DNA of 64,000 bases from an uncultured Bacteroidales bacterium (GCA_905235135.1 CAJOKR010000020.1:62001-126000); one strand, 5' to 3'; shown: positions 25,458-37,800, counted from the stretch's first letter. The notes: generated by a model not told the origin, from the sequence alone. Numbers and translations: made by a program.

Positions 25458-27047
25458 CTATTCGTATTTTTTAGCCACTTCGGCGCAGGCGTCAGTCAGC
25501 TGCTGCATGATGTCGTCGTTAATAACGCCCTTGCCCAGGGTGTCGAGGACATCCTGATGGTGTTCATGCATATAGGAGATGAACTCGGTTTCGAAGTTGC
25601 GGATGTTGGCCACGGGAACTTTCTGCAGCAGGCCGCGGGAACCGCAGAAGATGATGGCGATTTGCTCTTCCACGTTGTACGGGGAGTATTGCGGCTGTTT
25701 CAGGATTTCCACATTACGCACGCCCTTGTCGAGCACGAACTGTGTGGCGGCATCCACGTCGGAACCGAACTTGGCGAAGGATTCCATTTCGCGGTATTGA
25801 GCCTGGTCGAGTTTCAGCGTACCGGCCACCTTCTTCATGGACTTGATCTGGGCGTTACCACCCACGCGGGACACGGAGATACCCACGTTGATAGCGGGTC
25901 TCACACCGGCGTTGAACAGGGAGGTCTCCAAGAAAATCTGGCCGTCGGTGATGGAAATCACGTTGGTCGGGATATAGGCGGAGACGTCACCAGCTTGGGT
26001 CTCGATGATGGGGAGTGCCGTCAAGGAACCGCCGCCCTTCACGATGGGCTTCAGGGTCTCGGGCAGGTCGTTCATCTTTGCTGCAATCTCGTCAGACTCG
26101 ATGATTTTGGCTGCACGTTCCAGCAGTCTGGAGTGGAGGTAGAAGACATCGCCGGGGTAAGCCTCGCGTCCGGGCGGACGACGGAGCAGCAGCGAGACCT
26201 CACGGTAAGCGACAGCCTGTTTGGAAAGGTCGTCGTAGATGATGAGGGCATCGCGGCCTGTGTCGCGGAAATATTCACCGATGGCGGCGCCGGCAAACGG
26301 GGCATAGAACTGCATGGCAGCGGCGTCGGATGCGGTGGCGCAAACTACGATGGTGTAGGGCATAGCGCCGCGTTCCGTAAGGGTCTTCACCAATGCAGCC
26401 ACAGACGAACCTTTCTGTCCTACAGCCACATAGATGCAGTAAACGGGTTTGCCATTTTCGTAGTTTGCCTTTTGGTTGATGATGGTATCGATAGCGATGG
26501 CCGTCTTACCGGTCTGACGGTCGCCGATGATAAGCTCACGCTGACCGCGGCCGATGGGGATCATAGCATCCACAGCTTTGAGGCCGGTTTGTAGCGGCAC
26601 TTTCACGGGTTGGCGGTAGATGACGCCGGGGGCCTTGCGCTCGATGGGCATTTCGAAGAGTTCGCCTTCGATGTCGCCCTTGCCGTCGATAGGCTGGCCA
26701 AGGGTGTTGATGACGCGACCCAGCAGGCCTTCGCCGACTTTGATGGAGGCGATGCGGCCGGTGCGCGTGCAGATGTCGCCTTCGTTCAACGATTTGGAAT
26801 CGCCAAGCAGCACGACACCCACGTTATCCTCTTCGAGGTTGAGGGCGATGCCGGTGATTTCGTCGCCGACTTTGGTTCTGAACACCACCAGTTCGCCGGA
26901 ACGGACATTATGCAGACCATAGACGCGGGCAATGCCGTCGCCGACCAGCAGCACGGTGCCGACTTCTTCCATTTCAGACTTCTGGTTGAAGTTCTCCAGT
27001 TGCTGACGCAGTATAGCTGTAACTTCTGAGGGTTTGATTTCTGCCAT
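25458..27047 (-). CDS. atpA: ATP synthase F1 alpha subunit
   Basis: Non-catalytic nucleotide-binding subunit of F1. It has the P-loop GDRQTGKTA (about residue 170), the [23 protein letters not shown] block, and the arginine-finger signature [14 protein letters not shown]. 529 aa, typical for Bacteroidota. The stop codon is TAG. It lies between atpH (12 bases upstream) and atpG. The beta and epsilon genes are not in the window, which is usual for this phylum. Confidence 0.98.
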   Translation of the reverse strand: MAEIKPSEVTAILRQQLENFNQKSEMEEVGTVLLVGDGIARVYGLHNVRSGELVVFRTKVGDEITGIALNLEEDNVGVVLLGDSKSLNEGDICTRTGRIASIKVGEGLLGRVINTLGQPIDGKGDIEGELFEMPIERKAPGVIYRQPVKVPLQTGLKAVDAMIPIGRGQRELIIGDRQTGKTAIAIDTIINQKANYENGKPVYCIYVAVGQKGSSVAALVKTLTERGAMPYTIVVCATASDAAAMQFYAPFAGAAIGEYFRDTGRDALIIYDDLSKQAVAYREVSLLLRRPPGREAYPGDVFYLHSRLLERAAKIIESDEIAAKMNDLPETLKPIVKGGGSLTALPIIETQAGDVSAYIPTNVISITDGQIFLETSLFNAGVRPAINVGISVSRVGGNAQIKSMKKVAGTLKLDQAQYREMESFAKFGSDVDAATQFVLDKGVRNVEILKQPQYSPYNVEEQIAIIFCGSRGLLQKVPVANIRNFETEFISYMHEHHQDVLDTLGKGVINDDIMQQLTDACAEVAKKYE

Positions 27048-27059
27048 TTATATGCGGAT

Positions 27060-27617
27060 TTAGAATTGTACTTGGAAACTGTTTTGGGAAAATTCCTGTC
27101 TTAACTTGTTGATCTTGGTCAAGATGCTGGTGTCGAGGAAGTAGTCGTCCATCTTGATTACGAAACCGCCGATGAGGGTGGGTTCGACCTCCTCTTTCAG
27201 ATCGATGGTGGCGTGTGTCTGTTCGGCGAGCAGCGCAACGATTTTGGATTTGAGCTCATCGCTCAAGGGTTGGGCCGTGATAATGAGTGCGGTCTTGACG
27301 TTGTGGGCCTGGTTGTACAGCCTGAAAAAGCCCTCGCAAATGGTGTCCAGGTCGGGCTCGCGTTTTTTCTTGAGGAGCAGGTCCACGAACTGGTAGGTGA
27401 TTTCGTGGAGGGTTCCGTTGAAGACGCTTTCGAAGATCTGGTGCTTCTGGTTGGGGGGCACAACGGGGTTGCGCAACAGCATCTGCAGGTCGCGGTTCTC
27501 CTTCAGTGTGTTGGCCAACAGCTTGAGGTCGCCATATACCTCCTCTATCTGGTTTTTCTCGTCGGCAAAGTCATACAATGACTTGGCGTATCTGTCGGAT
27601 AATTTCGGGTTTTTCAT
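27060..27617 (-). CDS. atpH: ATP synthase F1 delta subunit
   Basis: Peripheral stalk connector (OSCP-like). MKNPKLSDRYAKSLYDFADEKNQIEEVYGDL is a normal start, and the C-terminal signature GGFVIKMDDYFLDTSILTKINKLRQEF is present. 185 aa. It is the first gene of a delta-alpha-gamma operon with its own -7 box at 27640. In many bacteria a-c-b would precede it; here pyrE does. Confidence 0.95.
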   Translation of the reverse strand: MKNPKLSDRYAKSLYDFADEKNQIEEVYGDLKLLANTLKENRDLQMLLRNPVVPPNQKHQIFESVFNGTLHEITYQFVDLLLKKKREPDLDTICEGFFRLYNQAHNVKTALIITAQPLSDELKSKIVALLAEQTHATIDLKEEVEPTLIGGFVIKMDDYFLDTSILTKINKLRQEFSQNSFQVQF

Positions 27618-27639
27618 CTAATGATTTTAAAACGGCGGC

Positions 27640-27647
27640 AAATATAC
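27640..27647 (-). promoter_or_regulatory. -7 box TATATTTG before atpH
   Basis: TAnnTTTG match on the minus strand, 23 bases before the atpH ATG. It implies that delta-alpha-gamma is transcribed separately from pyrE. Confidence 0.65.
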
Positions 27648-27698
27648 ATTATTTTTGAATCGGACGGGATGTGAAAATCAGACGGGCATCCCGTTCTA

Positions 27699-27725
27699 TG
27701 GAGACGCACGGCCGTGCGTCTCTAC
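27699..27725. repeat. GAGACGCACGG palindrome
   Basis: A perfect 22-base palindrome (half-site GAGACGCACGG) at the pyrE 3' end. On the minus strand its TAG in TGTAGAGACGC is the pyrE stop codon. Confidence 0.9.
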
Positions 27726-28297
27726 ATCTTGCGACTACCGGGTTTCACGAAGGGCAGGCCCTGTTTGCAGAGCGGGCAGTCTTCCACGGCCCAGTTTTGG
27801 ATGTTGAGTTTGGTCGCGCTATAGACGGGGTAGGGGAAGGAACCGTCGCTGCGGTCGGCGATGCAGCATACGCCGATGACCTCTGCGCCGAAAGCCTTGA
27901 GCACTTCGATGGTTTCGAGGGAGGATTTGCCGGTGGTGACCACATCTTCGGAGATGAGGAGTTTCATGCCGGGTTTCACCTCGAAGCCACGTCGCAAGCA
28001 CATCACATTATCGACACGTTCGGTGAAGATGGCTGGAACACCTAACTGGCGGCCAAGTTCGTAGGCCACGATGATACCGCCCATGGCCGGTCCCACCACC
28101 ATATCCACGTGCAGATCTTTCACCTGCTCCGTGATTTTCGCAATCACGCGCTCAGCCCTGTCGGGGTATTGCAACAGTTTGGCGCACTGGCAGTAACGGT
28201 CGCTGTGACGGCCCGAGGAAAGGAGGAAATGACCTTCGAGCAGCGCTTCCGACTGCTTCAGTTCTTCAATGACGGTATTTTTAATTTCTTCACTCAT
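27722..28297 (-). CDS. pyrE: orotate phosphoribosyltransferase
   Basis: Converts orotate and PRPP into OMP in pyrimidine synthesis. The PRPP-binding motif is [14 protein letters not shown], and [22 protein letters not shown] is the usual substrate loop. 191 aa from ATG 28297. The track start at 28345 passes through the TATCTTTG box and is rejected. It ends 'SRKM' with a TAG formed by the TAGAGACGC palindrome. Confidence 0.95.
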   Translation of the reverse strand: MSEEIKNTVIEELKQSEALLEGHFLLSSGRHSDRYCQCAKLLQYPDRAERVIAKITEQVKDLHVDMVVGPAMGGIIVAYELGRQLGVPAIFTERVDNVMCLRRGFEVKPGMKLLISEDVVTTGKSSLETIEVLKAFGAEVIGVCCIADRSDGSFPYPVYSATKLNIQNWAVEDCPLCKQGLPFVKPGSRKM

Positions 28298-28334
28298 AAT
28301 ATTTAAGGTTTTATTATTGCCAAATTTAGAAGTG

Positions 28335-28342
28335 CAAAGATA
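28335..28342 (-). promoter_or_regulatory. -7 box TATCTTTG before pyrE
   Basis: Minus-strand TATCTTTG, 38 bases before the pyrE ATG; diverges from a plus-strand box at 28423. Confidence 0.7.
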
Positions 28343-28422
28343 CAATTTTTTTGAAGTGAAAATATTAACATTTTGCTTTTTACAAAATGTAAAGGGAAGG
28401 ACGGGTAATTGGTTGAAAATTG

Positions 28423-28430
28423 TATCTTTG
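28423..28430 (+). promoter_or_regulatory. -7 box TATCTTTG before the giant secreted-protein genes
   Basis: Plus-strand TATCTTTGCAGG, 38 bases before the ATG at 28469, with a TTGGTTG stretch upstream. Probable promoter for both large genes. Confidence 0.7.
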
Positions 28431-28468
28431 CAGGTTTAAGTATAGAAGTGTAAAACTTGTAATTCAGG

Positions 28469-31400
28469 ATGAGGAGACTGTTAGCCATATTGCTGATGTG
28501 TTGTTGCGGATGGGTGACCATTGCGCAGAATTTCCCATATCAGGTTTCTGTGCAGACAGTTGCCGGACATTGCTACGACGATGCCCATCTCATCTTCACC
28601 TTGTCGGACAATAACGGTAACATAATCCAAATCGACCCCCAGACCCACCAGGCGGTGAACATTGCCCAATACCCTTTGTACAACGTCCAGTATCATTACC
28701 AGAACGTTGCGAGCACCGGAATTCAGTATGATTACAGCAATGATATCATGTTGTCGGCAGGCACCTATTGCGTCGGGGTCACCGCGAATGTTCCTACGCA
28801 GGGTGGTATGATATTGGTGGACACCACTTTCTGCAATGTTCAGGTCACGACTTCGTACAACCACATGGAGGCCTCAGTACTGTCGAATGAATGCACAGGC
28901 TATCTTATCAACGGAGAGGAAAGATATGGTTATTGGCCCTCCTTCCATTGCAAGGACATGGGTCGCATTCAGCTGTATATTACTGAAGGTTCCTTCCCGT
29001 ATGAGGTTACCATTCTGGATGAACAACAGGACACGGTCAGACATACCGTGTTCCAACATCGTGTTGGCAGCAGCACGAGCTATCTCTCCGCGAATTACCT
29101 TGACTACTATACTTTTGACAATCTCCCGATAGGAGCGTATTCCATTAAAGTTTCCGACTCGTGCGGATATGGAGTTTCGTTGTCGTTCACCGTACCCGAT
29201 GTCGAGCCCATGGCATGTTATGCAGGTGTAACCATCTACAATTCGACATGTCCCGACAATCCCGTTATTCCTTTTTATTTGGAGCGAAGAAAAGAGAGTT
29301 ATGTTTACAGCGGTAACAGATGGTTTGATAATACCCTTCCATACGTGGACAGCATTCTTTTATATCGTTTTATCAACCCGGGAAACGACACCACAGAATG
29401 GAAAAATGTCGCCTCTCCGGATTATTCGTACGGAAATTGGGTGAATCTTTACGACTCCCTGCCTAATTATTGCGTCATATTCCAAGACACCGTTAAGGTA
29501 CAATTTTACAATCGTTGTCTGGACACCTTGACGACGTTTTTCTTCAAGTTCAATCCGCAGTTTGGACTTTTAGATTCGGTGGAGACCGTCCATATCAGCG
29601 ACACCGTTATTCATGACACCTGTGCCGTGATCCTACCCTCAGGAGTTTATACACAATCTTACAAGATAAGCGGAAATACTTGGACATATAGCAATAGTAC
29701 TCCTTTAGGGGGTTCGGGATATGTTCCCTCCATTCCTTTTAGGTATTACGTTTGTGCTTTGTCGTATGATGTGTGGTCAATGCCGGATTCCACGCTGTTG
29801 GGGCATAGCCAGTCGGAAGAATTCACAGGATTGGGCTCTTGGGTGACCTTCGGTGTGGATACGAGTGTCCAGGTACATATATCGGTGACGGATGCTCAGG
29901 GTTGTCAAATAGCGGAAAAAGACACCGTTTTTGTTTACAATGTAGAACCTGTGGATACGTTGCTCTTTTGGTTTGAGTGTCACAACGACTTGGACGATGA
30001 CGGGAAAAGCCATTGTTGTCCGAAGAGTTACCTGTGGATTCAGGAACATGGGGTGGATGCCAGCACCTTCCGGCGGAACATGATCCTTCGTTTGATCGAA
30101 AGCCCGCTGTACAACCAGTTCAATTTCACGGCGGTGCGGCAAGATGGAGTGTGGACAGTCACGCCAGAAGACCCGAACAATCATTCCACCTATGTGGAGT
30201 TTTCCTACGGGGACGGTTGGCAGGCCACTGTCCGCGATTCAGCATGTCTGGCCCCCGGACGCTATGTTTTCGAGGTCTCTACAGACTGCGGGGTGGACAC
30301 CGTTATCAAGGAATGGGCAGGTTATTATTACGACACCATAGGATTTCCTTACGAGGCACAATACGACATACGTCAGGTTTGTGACCAGGTTGTGGTCACG
30401 CAAATAGACCCGGGCCTTGCCAATTATGTTTATCTTATTGATCCGGCTGTCAGCAATGACGTGCCGATACAGGTGGAATGTGATCATTCTTGTTCGGCAT
30501 ATTGCTCATCCGGAGGAAGTCACACTACAGTCCAAGGAAAAAATGTGTTTACTTTCTCGTTACCAAGAACATACGTTCTCCATACCTATTCCTACAACTC
30601 TTTGACCAGTTTCAATGTGTCCAGTTATGTGGGTGAATGTTTCGGTAGCGGCGGTAATGACGACACCATCACCGTTGTCTTTTCCTATCTTGACTTTGAA
30701 ACGGCGACCGCCCTGTTGTGCAATTCCGCTTCTGTGACGGGAGTCGTGTCTGCGCAGGCCATCAATGGGAATGCTCCCTACACTTATACGTTGTATGACC
30801 AAGGGGGAACCGTGATTGCCTCCAATTCCACAGGATTTTTCGACAATGTGCCCATGACGATGGGTCAGCAGTTCACGGTACAGGTGACGGATTCGTGTTC
30901 GACCAGTTTCTCTGTCAATGTTACTGCGACGCTGCTCACCCACGAAAACCTGCTATGGGAGCAAGGTCCTAACGCGGGCCAATCCCACTGTGCAGGCGAT
31001 ACGGTGCATCTCACGGCCTTCACCTTCCCGCCGCCGGCAACGTATCAATGGATAGGGCCGAACGGATTCAGCAGTTCTTCGCAAACGATTGATGTTGTAC
31101 CCGAGGGCGACGGTGGCTGGTACAAAGTGGAAATCCTCAACAGTATGTGCGGTTCGCTCATCACGGATAGCATTTACGTGTCTGTGGTGACGCCTCAGGT
31201 GACCATAACGGGGGATTCCATAGCCTGTCCCGGCGGCAACGTCACCCTGCATGCTTCAGCGACCAATGCTGTTGTTCCCCCGCCTTTGGCTATCGGTGAT
31301 ATTCTCTGTACGGACGGCACTACGGTGAAACCTTCCGCATATACTGCATTCGGAAAGACGGCCTTGGGGGTGGTCTTCTATGTCGATAACACTGGCGAAC

Positions 31401-31852
31401 ATGGCTGGGCGGTGCACCTGGACGATCAGTCAATGGGTATTTTTTGGACCGTCAAAGGTCAGTTTGAGGATATTCCCAACTTGGATAACTTCACCGAACC
31501 CCGTAATGCCATTATGGATTTGGATGGCTACAGCAATACGCAGAAGATTCGCAATGCGGGAGACGCTTCCCGGTATCCAGCGGCATACGCGGTGGATTTT
31601 GACAACGGATGGTATCTGCCCGCCGCCGGCCAGCTGAGATTGCTCTTTGCCGAGACGCTTACATTGAATCAATCTTTGCAAGTGGTGAATGGAACGTTAT
31701 TTCAGGTGGACGACATGTACTTTTATTGGACATCAACGGAATATGGGTTGAATCGTGCGTGGGAAGTGAGTAACACCGGGAACACCTCTCACTACGACAA
31801 GAACACTGCTAATAATCAATACATTGGGGTACGTAGCATTCGAAACTTTTGA
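28469..31852 (+). CDS. large secreted protein with Ig-like domains and C-terminal DUF1566-like module
   Basis: 1127-aa exported protein. Signal peptide MRRLLAILLMCCCGWVTIAQ, then several beta-rich, Ser/Thr/Tyr-rich domains of SprB/Ig-like character (GNAPYTYTLYDQGGTVI; ATYQWIGPNGFSSSSQTIDVVPEGDGGWYKVEI). From about residue 925 it ends in a DUF1566/FISUMP-like module (DILCTDGTTVKP, LGVVFYVD, DFDNGWYLPAAGQLRLL, YWTSTEYG, GVRSIRNF). It has no T9SS sorting domain, which is odd for a protein so large. An Ig-like domain is cut at TITGDSIACPGGNVTLHASATN just before the module, and the missing half appears early in the next ORF (see findings). Only six bases separate its stop from the next ATG. Function: probably cell-surface; no enzyme motif seen. 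Confidence 0.8.
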   Translation: MRRLLAILLMCCCGWVTIAQNFPYQVSVQTVAGHCYDDAHLIFTLSDNNGNIIQIDPQTHQAVNIAQYPLYNVQYHYQNVASTGIQYDYSNDIMLSAGTYCVGVTANVPTQGGMILVDTTFCNVQVTTSYNHMEASVLSNECTGYLINGEERYGYWPSFHCKDMGRIQLYITEGSFPYEVTILDEQQDTVRHTVFQHRVGSSTSYLSANYLDYYTFDNLPIGAYSIKVSDSCGYGVSLSFTVPDVEPMACYAGVTIYNSTCPDNPVIPFYLERRKESYVYSGNRWFDNTLPYVDSILLYRFINPGNDTTEWKNVASPDYSYGNWVNLYDSLPNYCVIFQDTVKVQFYNRCLDTLTTFFFKFNPQFGLLDSVETVHISDTVIHDTCAVILPSGVYTQSYKISGNTWTYSNSTPLGGSGYVPSIPFRYYVCALSYDVWSMPDSTLLGHSQSEEFTGLGSWVTFGVDTSVQVHISVTDAQGCQIAEKDTVFVYNVEPVDTLLFWFECHNDLDDDGKSHCCPKSYLWIQEHGVDASTFRRNMILRLIESPLYNQFNFTAVRQDGVWTVTPEDPNNHSTYVEFSYGDGWQATVRDSACLAPGRYVFEVSTDCGVDTVIKEWAGYYYDTIGFPYEAQYDIRQVCDQVVVTQIDPGLANYVYLIDPAVSNDVPIQVECDHSCSAYCSSGGSHTTVQGKNVFTFSLPRTYVLHTYSYNSLTSFNVSSYVGECFGSGGNDDTITVVFSYLDFETATALLCNSASVTGVVSAQAINGNAPYTYTLYDQGGTVIASNSTGFFDNVPMTMGQQFTVQVTDSCSTSFSVNVTATLLTHENLLWEQGPNAGQSHCAGDTVHLTAFTFPPPATYQWIGPNGFSSSSQTIDVVPEGDGGWYKVEILNSMCGSLITDSIYVSVVTPQVTITGDSIACPGGNVTLHASATNAVVPPPLAIGDILCTDGTTVKPSAYTAFGKTALGVVFYVDNTGEHGWAVHLDDQSMGIFWTVKGQFEDIPNLDNFTEPRNAIMDLDGYSNTQKIRNAGDASRYPAAYAVDFDNGWYLPAAGQLRLLFAETLTLNQSLQVVNGTLFQVDDMYFYWTSTEYGLNRAWEVSNTGNTSHYDKNTANNQYIGVRSIRNF

Positions 31853-31858
31853 TGGATT

Positions 31859-34800
31859 ATGAGGCGGATATTGGTCATATTATGGATGTTGTGTTTCGGT
31901 TTGCTCTCCGCGCAGACTTACCATATCGGGGATGTCTATACCGCGCCGGATGGCAGCCAGGGCATCGTCTATTATCTCCACCCCGACGGCAGTGGCGGCT
32001 GGGTGGTGGCCCTGAATGATGCCTCTGTGGGATGTCCATGGGGTGATGACTCCGATGTGCCGGGACTCGTCAATGTTACCTCTTATTATTCCCAATACAC
32101 GTTGGCCGACACGGCAGGATATTCCAATACACAGACATTGCGCAACTATCAGAACAACAACACGACTTACGCCGCCGGCAAAGTTGATTTCGATAATGGG
32201 TGGGTGCTGCCCTCCGTGTCGCAGCTCCTCATGCTGTATGGGCAGCTGCCTTTCATCTCGTCCGCCCTCACGGGAGCTGGAGGTACGGAGATGGTGGATG
32301 AAGCGTATTGGACTAGCACAGAGAAAGATGCATCATCTGCTTATATTGTTTATTTCAGTTTTGGTTATTTGAATGATGACATCAAAACCAATCCATACCA
32401 TGTCCGTGCTGTGCGTAGCTTCACCAATGAGCCAAACTACCTTTGGAGCACCGGAGACACGACTTCTACCATCACTGTTACGCCATCGCAGACCACCGAA
32501 TATACGGTGACCGTGACCAGTCAATGGGGCTGTACTGGAACAGCATCGAAGGTCATCACAACACTGACACCCATCTCAACCAGTACTCACTATTTTCTCT
32601 GTGATAACGCTTCTGACACGCTTACCGCCCGCGAGGCCGCCTCCTATCAATGGAGTACGGGCGACAGCACGCGCTCTGTCATGATAACGGACGCGGGATT
32701 CTACCTCGTGACCGCCACCTTAGCCGGAGGAGAATGTCCGGTGGTGGATACCTTCAAGGTGACGAACGTGAAGGTGAACGGCATTTCGGACATCAGCATT
32801 CCTGAAATGTGTGCCGGCAACAGTACTACCGTCACTTTGGGCACCGATGCCATCTGTAATGTGACCTTGGTGACCTACGAAACCATTCTGGCACTGCATG
32901 ATACGGTATTCCTGCCCGACGGGGTTGAATGTGAACCCTATGGCTGCTCCTACCAGTCGCCGTTGACGTTTGCCGGTTATGCGGATACCGCCCATGTGAA
33001 CAGTGTCAATGATATTCGCTATCTCCGAATCAATATGGAGCATTCATACGCGGGCGACCTTTACATCAATCTTACCTGTCCAAATGGGCAAAAAGCGGAT
33101 ATTCTGCGATGGGGATACCAAATTTATTCGTCGGATTGTGCTTCACAAATCTCAAATGCTTCATTTGGGTGGCAAAGTGATGAGGAAGGCGTTTACAATT
33201 CACCGATGAGCACCGATTTTGGGTTAGCCAATAAACCAAGTGATTCAGAATTCCCATGTGATCCTGACCGGACTAAAAATGCATTTGGAACAGGGTGGGA
33301 TTATTGTTGGTCAAACAATACCAATCAAGGATATACATACGCAGACGGAAACGGCAGTTTGATATATAGAAGCTGCAATTCCCAAAATTACGGCTCCTTC
33401 TGGAATTCTTTGTATATTTTTGATTCTTCCGATGTGGTTGCAGGCACTCAGTTTTACCATCCTGATGAATCGTTTGAGAGTCTTATCGGTTGTCCGCTGA
33501 ACGGTTCCTGGTACATTGAGGTTATGGATGGGAACAACATTGATAATGGCTACATTTTCGGGTGGGAGTTAGCTTTGGCTGAGGACATCCAGACTATCGA
33601 ATATGCCGATGTGGTGCATACTGTGGTGGAAGGTCCGTGGGTGACCGCCATTTCAGACTCCTCCTTCCTTTTCTCGCCGCCCGCCGATCTACCTCACGAC
33701 ACGGTAGTGGACTATCTTTTCCACTGCTACAGCCAGTTCGGATGCGGCTACGATACCTTGGTGAGCATCTCCATTATTGCCCGAAAGTTTGTCGAAAGCG
33801 ATACTTTAGTCTGCGATAGCTTTGTCTGGAATGGAGTCACATACACCGCTGACACCACCCTTTCGGATACGCTGACGGGCATCCATGGTTGTGACAGCAT
33901 TGTGACCGTTTACGTGCATATTATCACCTCTCCAACCGTCACCATTTCAGGTGCTCAGTACATCTGTGCTGATTCCTCTGTTATCCTGACTGCCAGCGAT
34001 GCGCAATCCTACCTTTGGAGCACCGGCGACACCACGCAGACCATCACGGTCAGTGAGCCGGGAATCTATACGGTTACGGCTACCTTTGTGGGCGGCTGTA
34101 CTGCTGAATCGGCTGAATTCCAACTGTTTGAGTCGGTGAGCCCCATTATTGGCGCGCACCTCTCCGATATGGTGGCTGGCGATACGCAAACCGTGGTCAT
34201 CGGCACCTCAGTGGATGCCAACCTCCAATACGCCAATGCACCTTCCACCGTTACCTATTCGAACATCACCTTCCTGCCCGACGGTGTGCCTTGCGATACT
34301 CTCGGCTGTTCCTACACGGCGGAAATGGTCTTTACGGACTTTCCCGATACGGCGGTCATCCATTCGGCGGAGGAAATCCGCTACATCCGCCTGAATATGG
34401 AGCATTCCGCCCTTATAGACCTCTACATCAACCTCACTTGTCCGAATGGCCAACAGGCGGATATATTGAAGAAATACGACGGAAACAGTTCTTCGGAGTG
34501 CTCTGGCTACATTGGCAATTCGCACAGAGGCTGGCCGAGTGGAAATGTCCAAAGTGTCTATGGCTCTCATTATCCGCATAAGATGACATGGCTAGGGGAA
34601 CCGAATACTTCCAATTCGAATAATAATTCCAGTTTTCCGTGTGACTCCTCGAAAAACAAACCTGGGGTTGGGTGGAACTATTGCTGGTCGAACAACACCA
34701 CCGAAGGCTATCAGTATGCGTCGGCGAACGGAAGTCTGATGGATACCAGCAACGCTATTCTCTATTACAACAATGGGGTCGTGGCATTGAGCAATTTGAA

Positions 34801-37800
34801 AAAAATAGTCATCGATTCCTCCAATTTTGCGGCCGGCACACAATTCTATCATCCGGATGTGTCGTTTGACAGTCTGGTGGGATGTCCGATCAACGGCACT
34901 TGGACGGTTGAGGTGATCGATGGTATCTCCAGTAACAACGGTTATATTTTCGAGAGCGAGTTGTCTTTTGCGAATTATCTTCTTGAAGACCACGTTGTTT
35001 CGGTGATTCAGATGGACTTTGATTCCCTTTGGGTCACCCAGATCAACGATTCGGTTTTCATCATCACCCCGCCGGACACGTTGGCCAATGATACCACGGT
35101 GACCTATACCTTCACGTTGATTGACGAAAATGGATGTGTTTTTGACACCACGGTGACCATCACGATATACGCGCACAAGCATACGGTGCTCTACGATACG
35201 ATATGCTTGGGCGACACCCTCGATTTCAACGGTCAGCTGCTTACCCAGGAGGGTGTCTATTACGATACCATCCATACGGTGATAGGTTACGACAGTGTGG
35301 TGACGTTAAATTTGGCCCTCAAAGCATTGTTGGAGGTAAGCATAACTGCTTCTGTTGACACGACTTGCGCGGGCGTTCCGGTCACATTGCAGGTAAGTGC
35401 CTCGGACAACCTGATGGCCTACCTTTGGAGCACGGGCGATACTACCGCTTCCATCACCGTTGTGCAGGAGGAGAATACGGACTATTCGGTGACCGTCACG
35501 TCCACCTACCAATGTACGGGTGCCGCTTCCAAAACCGTTGCCGTTGGGGAACTTTTCCCGATGAGCACATCGGTTTACATTTGCGAAAGCACTCCCGATA
35601 CGCTCACCGCTCGCGAGGGGGATGCCTTCCTTTGGAGTACTGGCGACACCACACAGTCGATCGTGGTTTCGGACGTGAATATCTATATGGTGACAGTTTC
35701 GTCCGCATCCGATTGCCAGGTGGTGGATACATTCAAAGTGATTTCCGTGCAAATTAGCGAGATTCCACACGTTGAGATTCCGGAGATGTGTGCCGGGGGC
35801 AGCTATCCCATCGTGGTGGGGAATAATGTCATCAGCAGCCAGACCTCCATTACCCACGAAACCATCCATTCGATTCACGATACCGTCTTCCTGCCCGATG
35901 GTGTCTATTGCGAACCTTACGGCTGTTATTACAGTGTTCCTTTCGCCTTCACCGGTTATGCGGACACGGCCCATGTGAACAGCGTCCAGGACATCCGTTA
36001 CGTGAGAATCAACATGGAGCATTCGTATTCCAGCGACCTTTACATCAATCTAACTTGTCCCAACGGACAGAAAGCGGATATTTTGAGATGCGGAGGCACC
36101 TATATTGCGTCCCTGCATTCGGAATGCAGCGTCAATATACCGCTAAATTCATTTGGTTGGCAGTTGGGGATGGGGAATAATACTTCGGCGGACACTCGTT
36201 TCGGATTGCCATACCAGAACAATGATATTCCCGACAATTATCTATGTGATCGTACCTATCCTGAAAACGTACCGGGAGTGGGATGGAATTACTGCTGGTC
36301 GCAGAATGATAACTACTCATACGCGGGTGGTGACGGCAGTTTGATTTATCGGAATGAAAATGCCCATTATGCCATTCCAGGTAATAAATCGTTTGATTCC
36401 TCGAACGTGGCCGTTGGGTCGCAATTCTATCATCCTGATGATTCGTTTGACAGCTTGGTCGGATGTCCGTTGAACGGTGTTTGGCACATTGAGGTGATGG
36501 ATGGAATGGATACCGAGAACGGCTATATTTTCGAGTGCGAGTTAGCGTTGCCTGAGGATATACAGACGGTGGAATTTGCCGATGAGGTGCAGGTTGAGGT
36601 GGAAGGTCCTTGGGTGACAGCCACTTCCGACTCTACGTTCGTATTCTCCCCACCCGTGACATTGTCTCATGACACGACCGTCAACTACAGTTTTCACTAC
36701 CATAACCAGTTCGGATGCAGCTATGACACGGTGATTGAAGTCAACTTCTATGCCCGTTATATCGACACCCTGTCGCTCAGCGCCTGTGACAGTATTGTCT
36801 GGAATGGGGTCACTTATACGGCTGACACCACGCTGACGGACACGCTGACCTGCATCCATGGTTGCGACAGCATCGTGACCGTAAACCTGCATGTGACTCC
36901 CACCTCTCCCGTGACCATCAGCGGGCCCCAGTTCTTCTGTGCCGATGCGGAGGTCACGCTTACCGCCAATGTTGAGATTGAGCCGTTGTCCTACCTTTGG
37001 AGCAATGGCGCCACTACTCCGACGATCACGGTCGGCGATGTGGGCGTCTATTCGGTTACGGCTTTCTATGCGGATGGCTGCACTTCCGAATCGGCTGATT
37101 TCCTGCTACAGGAGGCTCAGAATCCGATAATTGACGCGCACCTCTCCGATATGGTGGCTGGCGATACGCAATACCTGGATCTCACCCTCCAGCCTGACGC
37201 CAGCATCGATTTGATGCTGCTACAAGGCCCTTGGGCGATAATTCATCCAGACACGACCTTCACTGTCACCCCGCCAGACACTCTGGAAAACGACACCTTA
37301 GTGACCTATACGTTCACATTGATTGACACGAATGGCTGTTCCTTTGATACGGTAATCCACATCACGGTATATGCCCACAAGCATACGGATCTCTACAATA
37401 CGATATATGCCTCGGAACTGCCATACAGCTGGAACGGATTGACATTTACGCAGGCGGGTTGCCAAGATACGCTGTTCCTTACCACACACGGTGCCGACAG
37501 TCTGGTTACCATGCATCTTTCGGTCAAATACCCGTATGATACCACAGTTTGTGAGAATCAGATTCCGTTGTATTGGCATGGCCAGACGTTCATCAGTACT
37601 GCTTCTGTCACCATTTCCCATTCCTTGGGTTGTGCCGACAGCATTGAGGTGATTTCGGTATCGGTGCATCCGGTTTACCATGACACGACCGAATATACCA
37701 TCTGCGCTAACGAACTGCCGTATCTGTGGCATAATCAAGAGATTAGCACCTCCGGAACCTATTACGATTCGCTGACCTCCTCGTTCAATTGTGACAGTAT

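Noticed and set aside
25557-26594. 345-aa plus-strand ORF opposite atpA
   Set aside because: Shadow of atpA; composition typical of a reversed coding strand.
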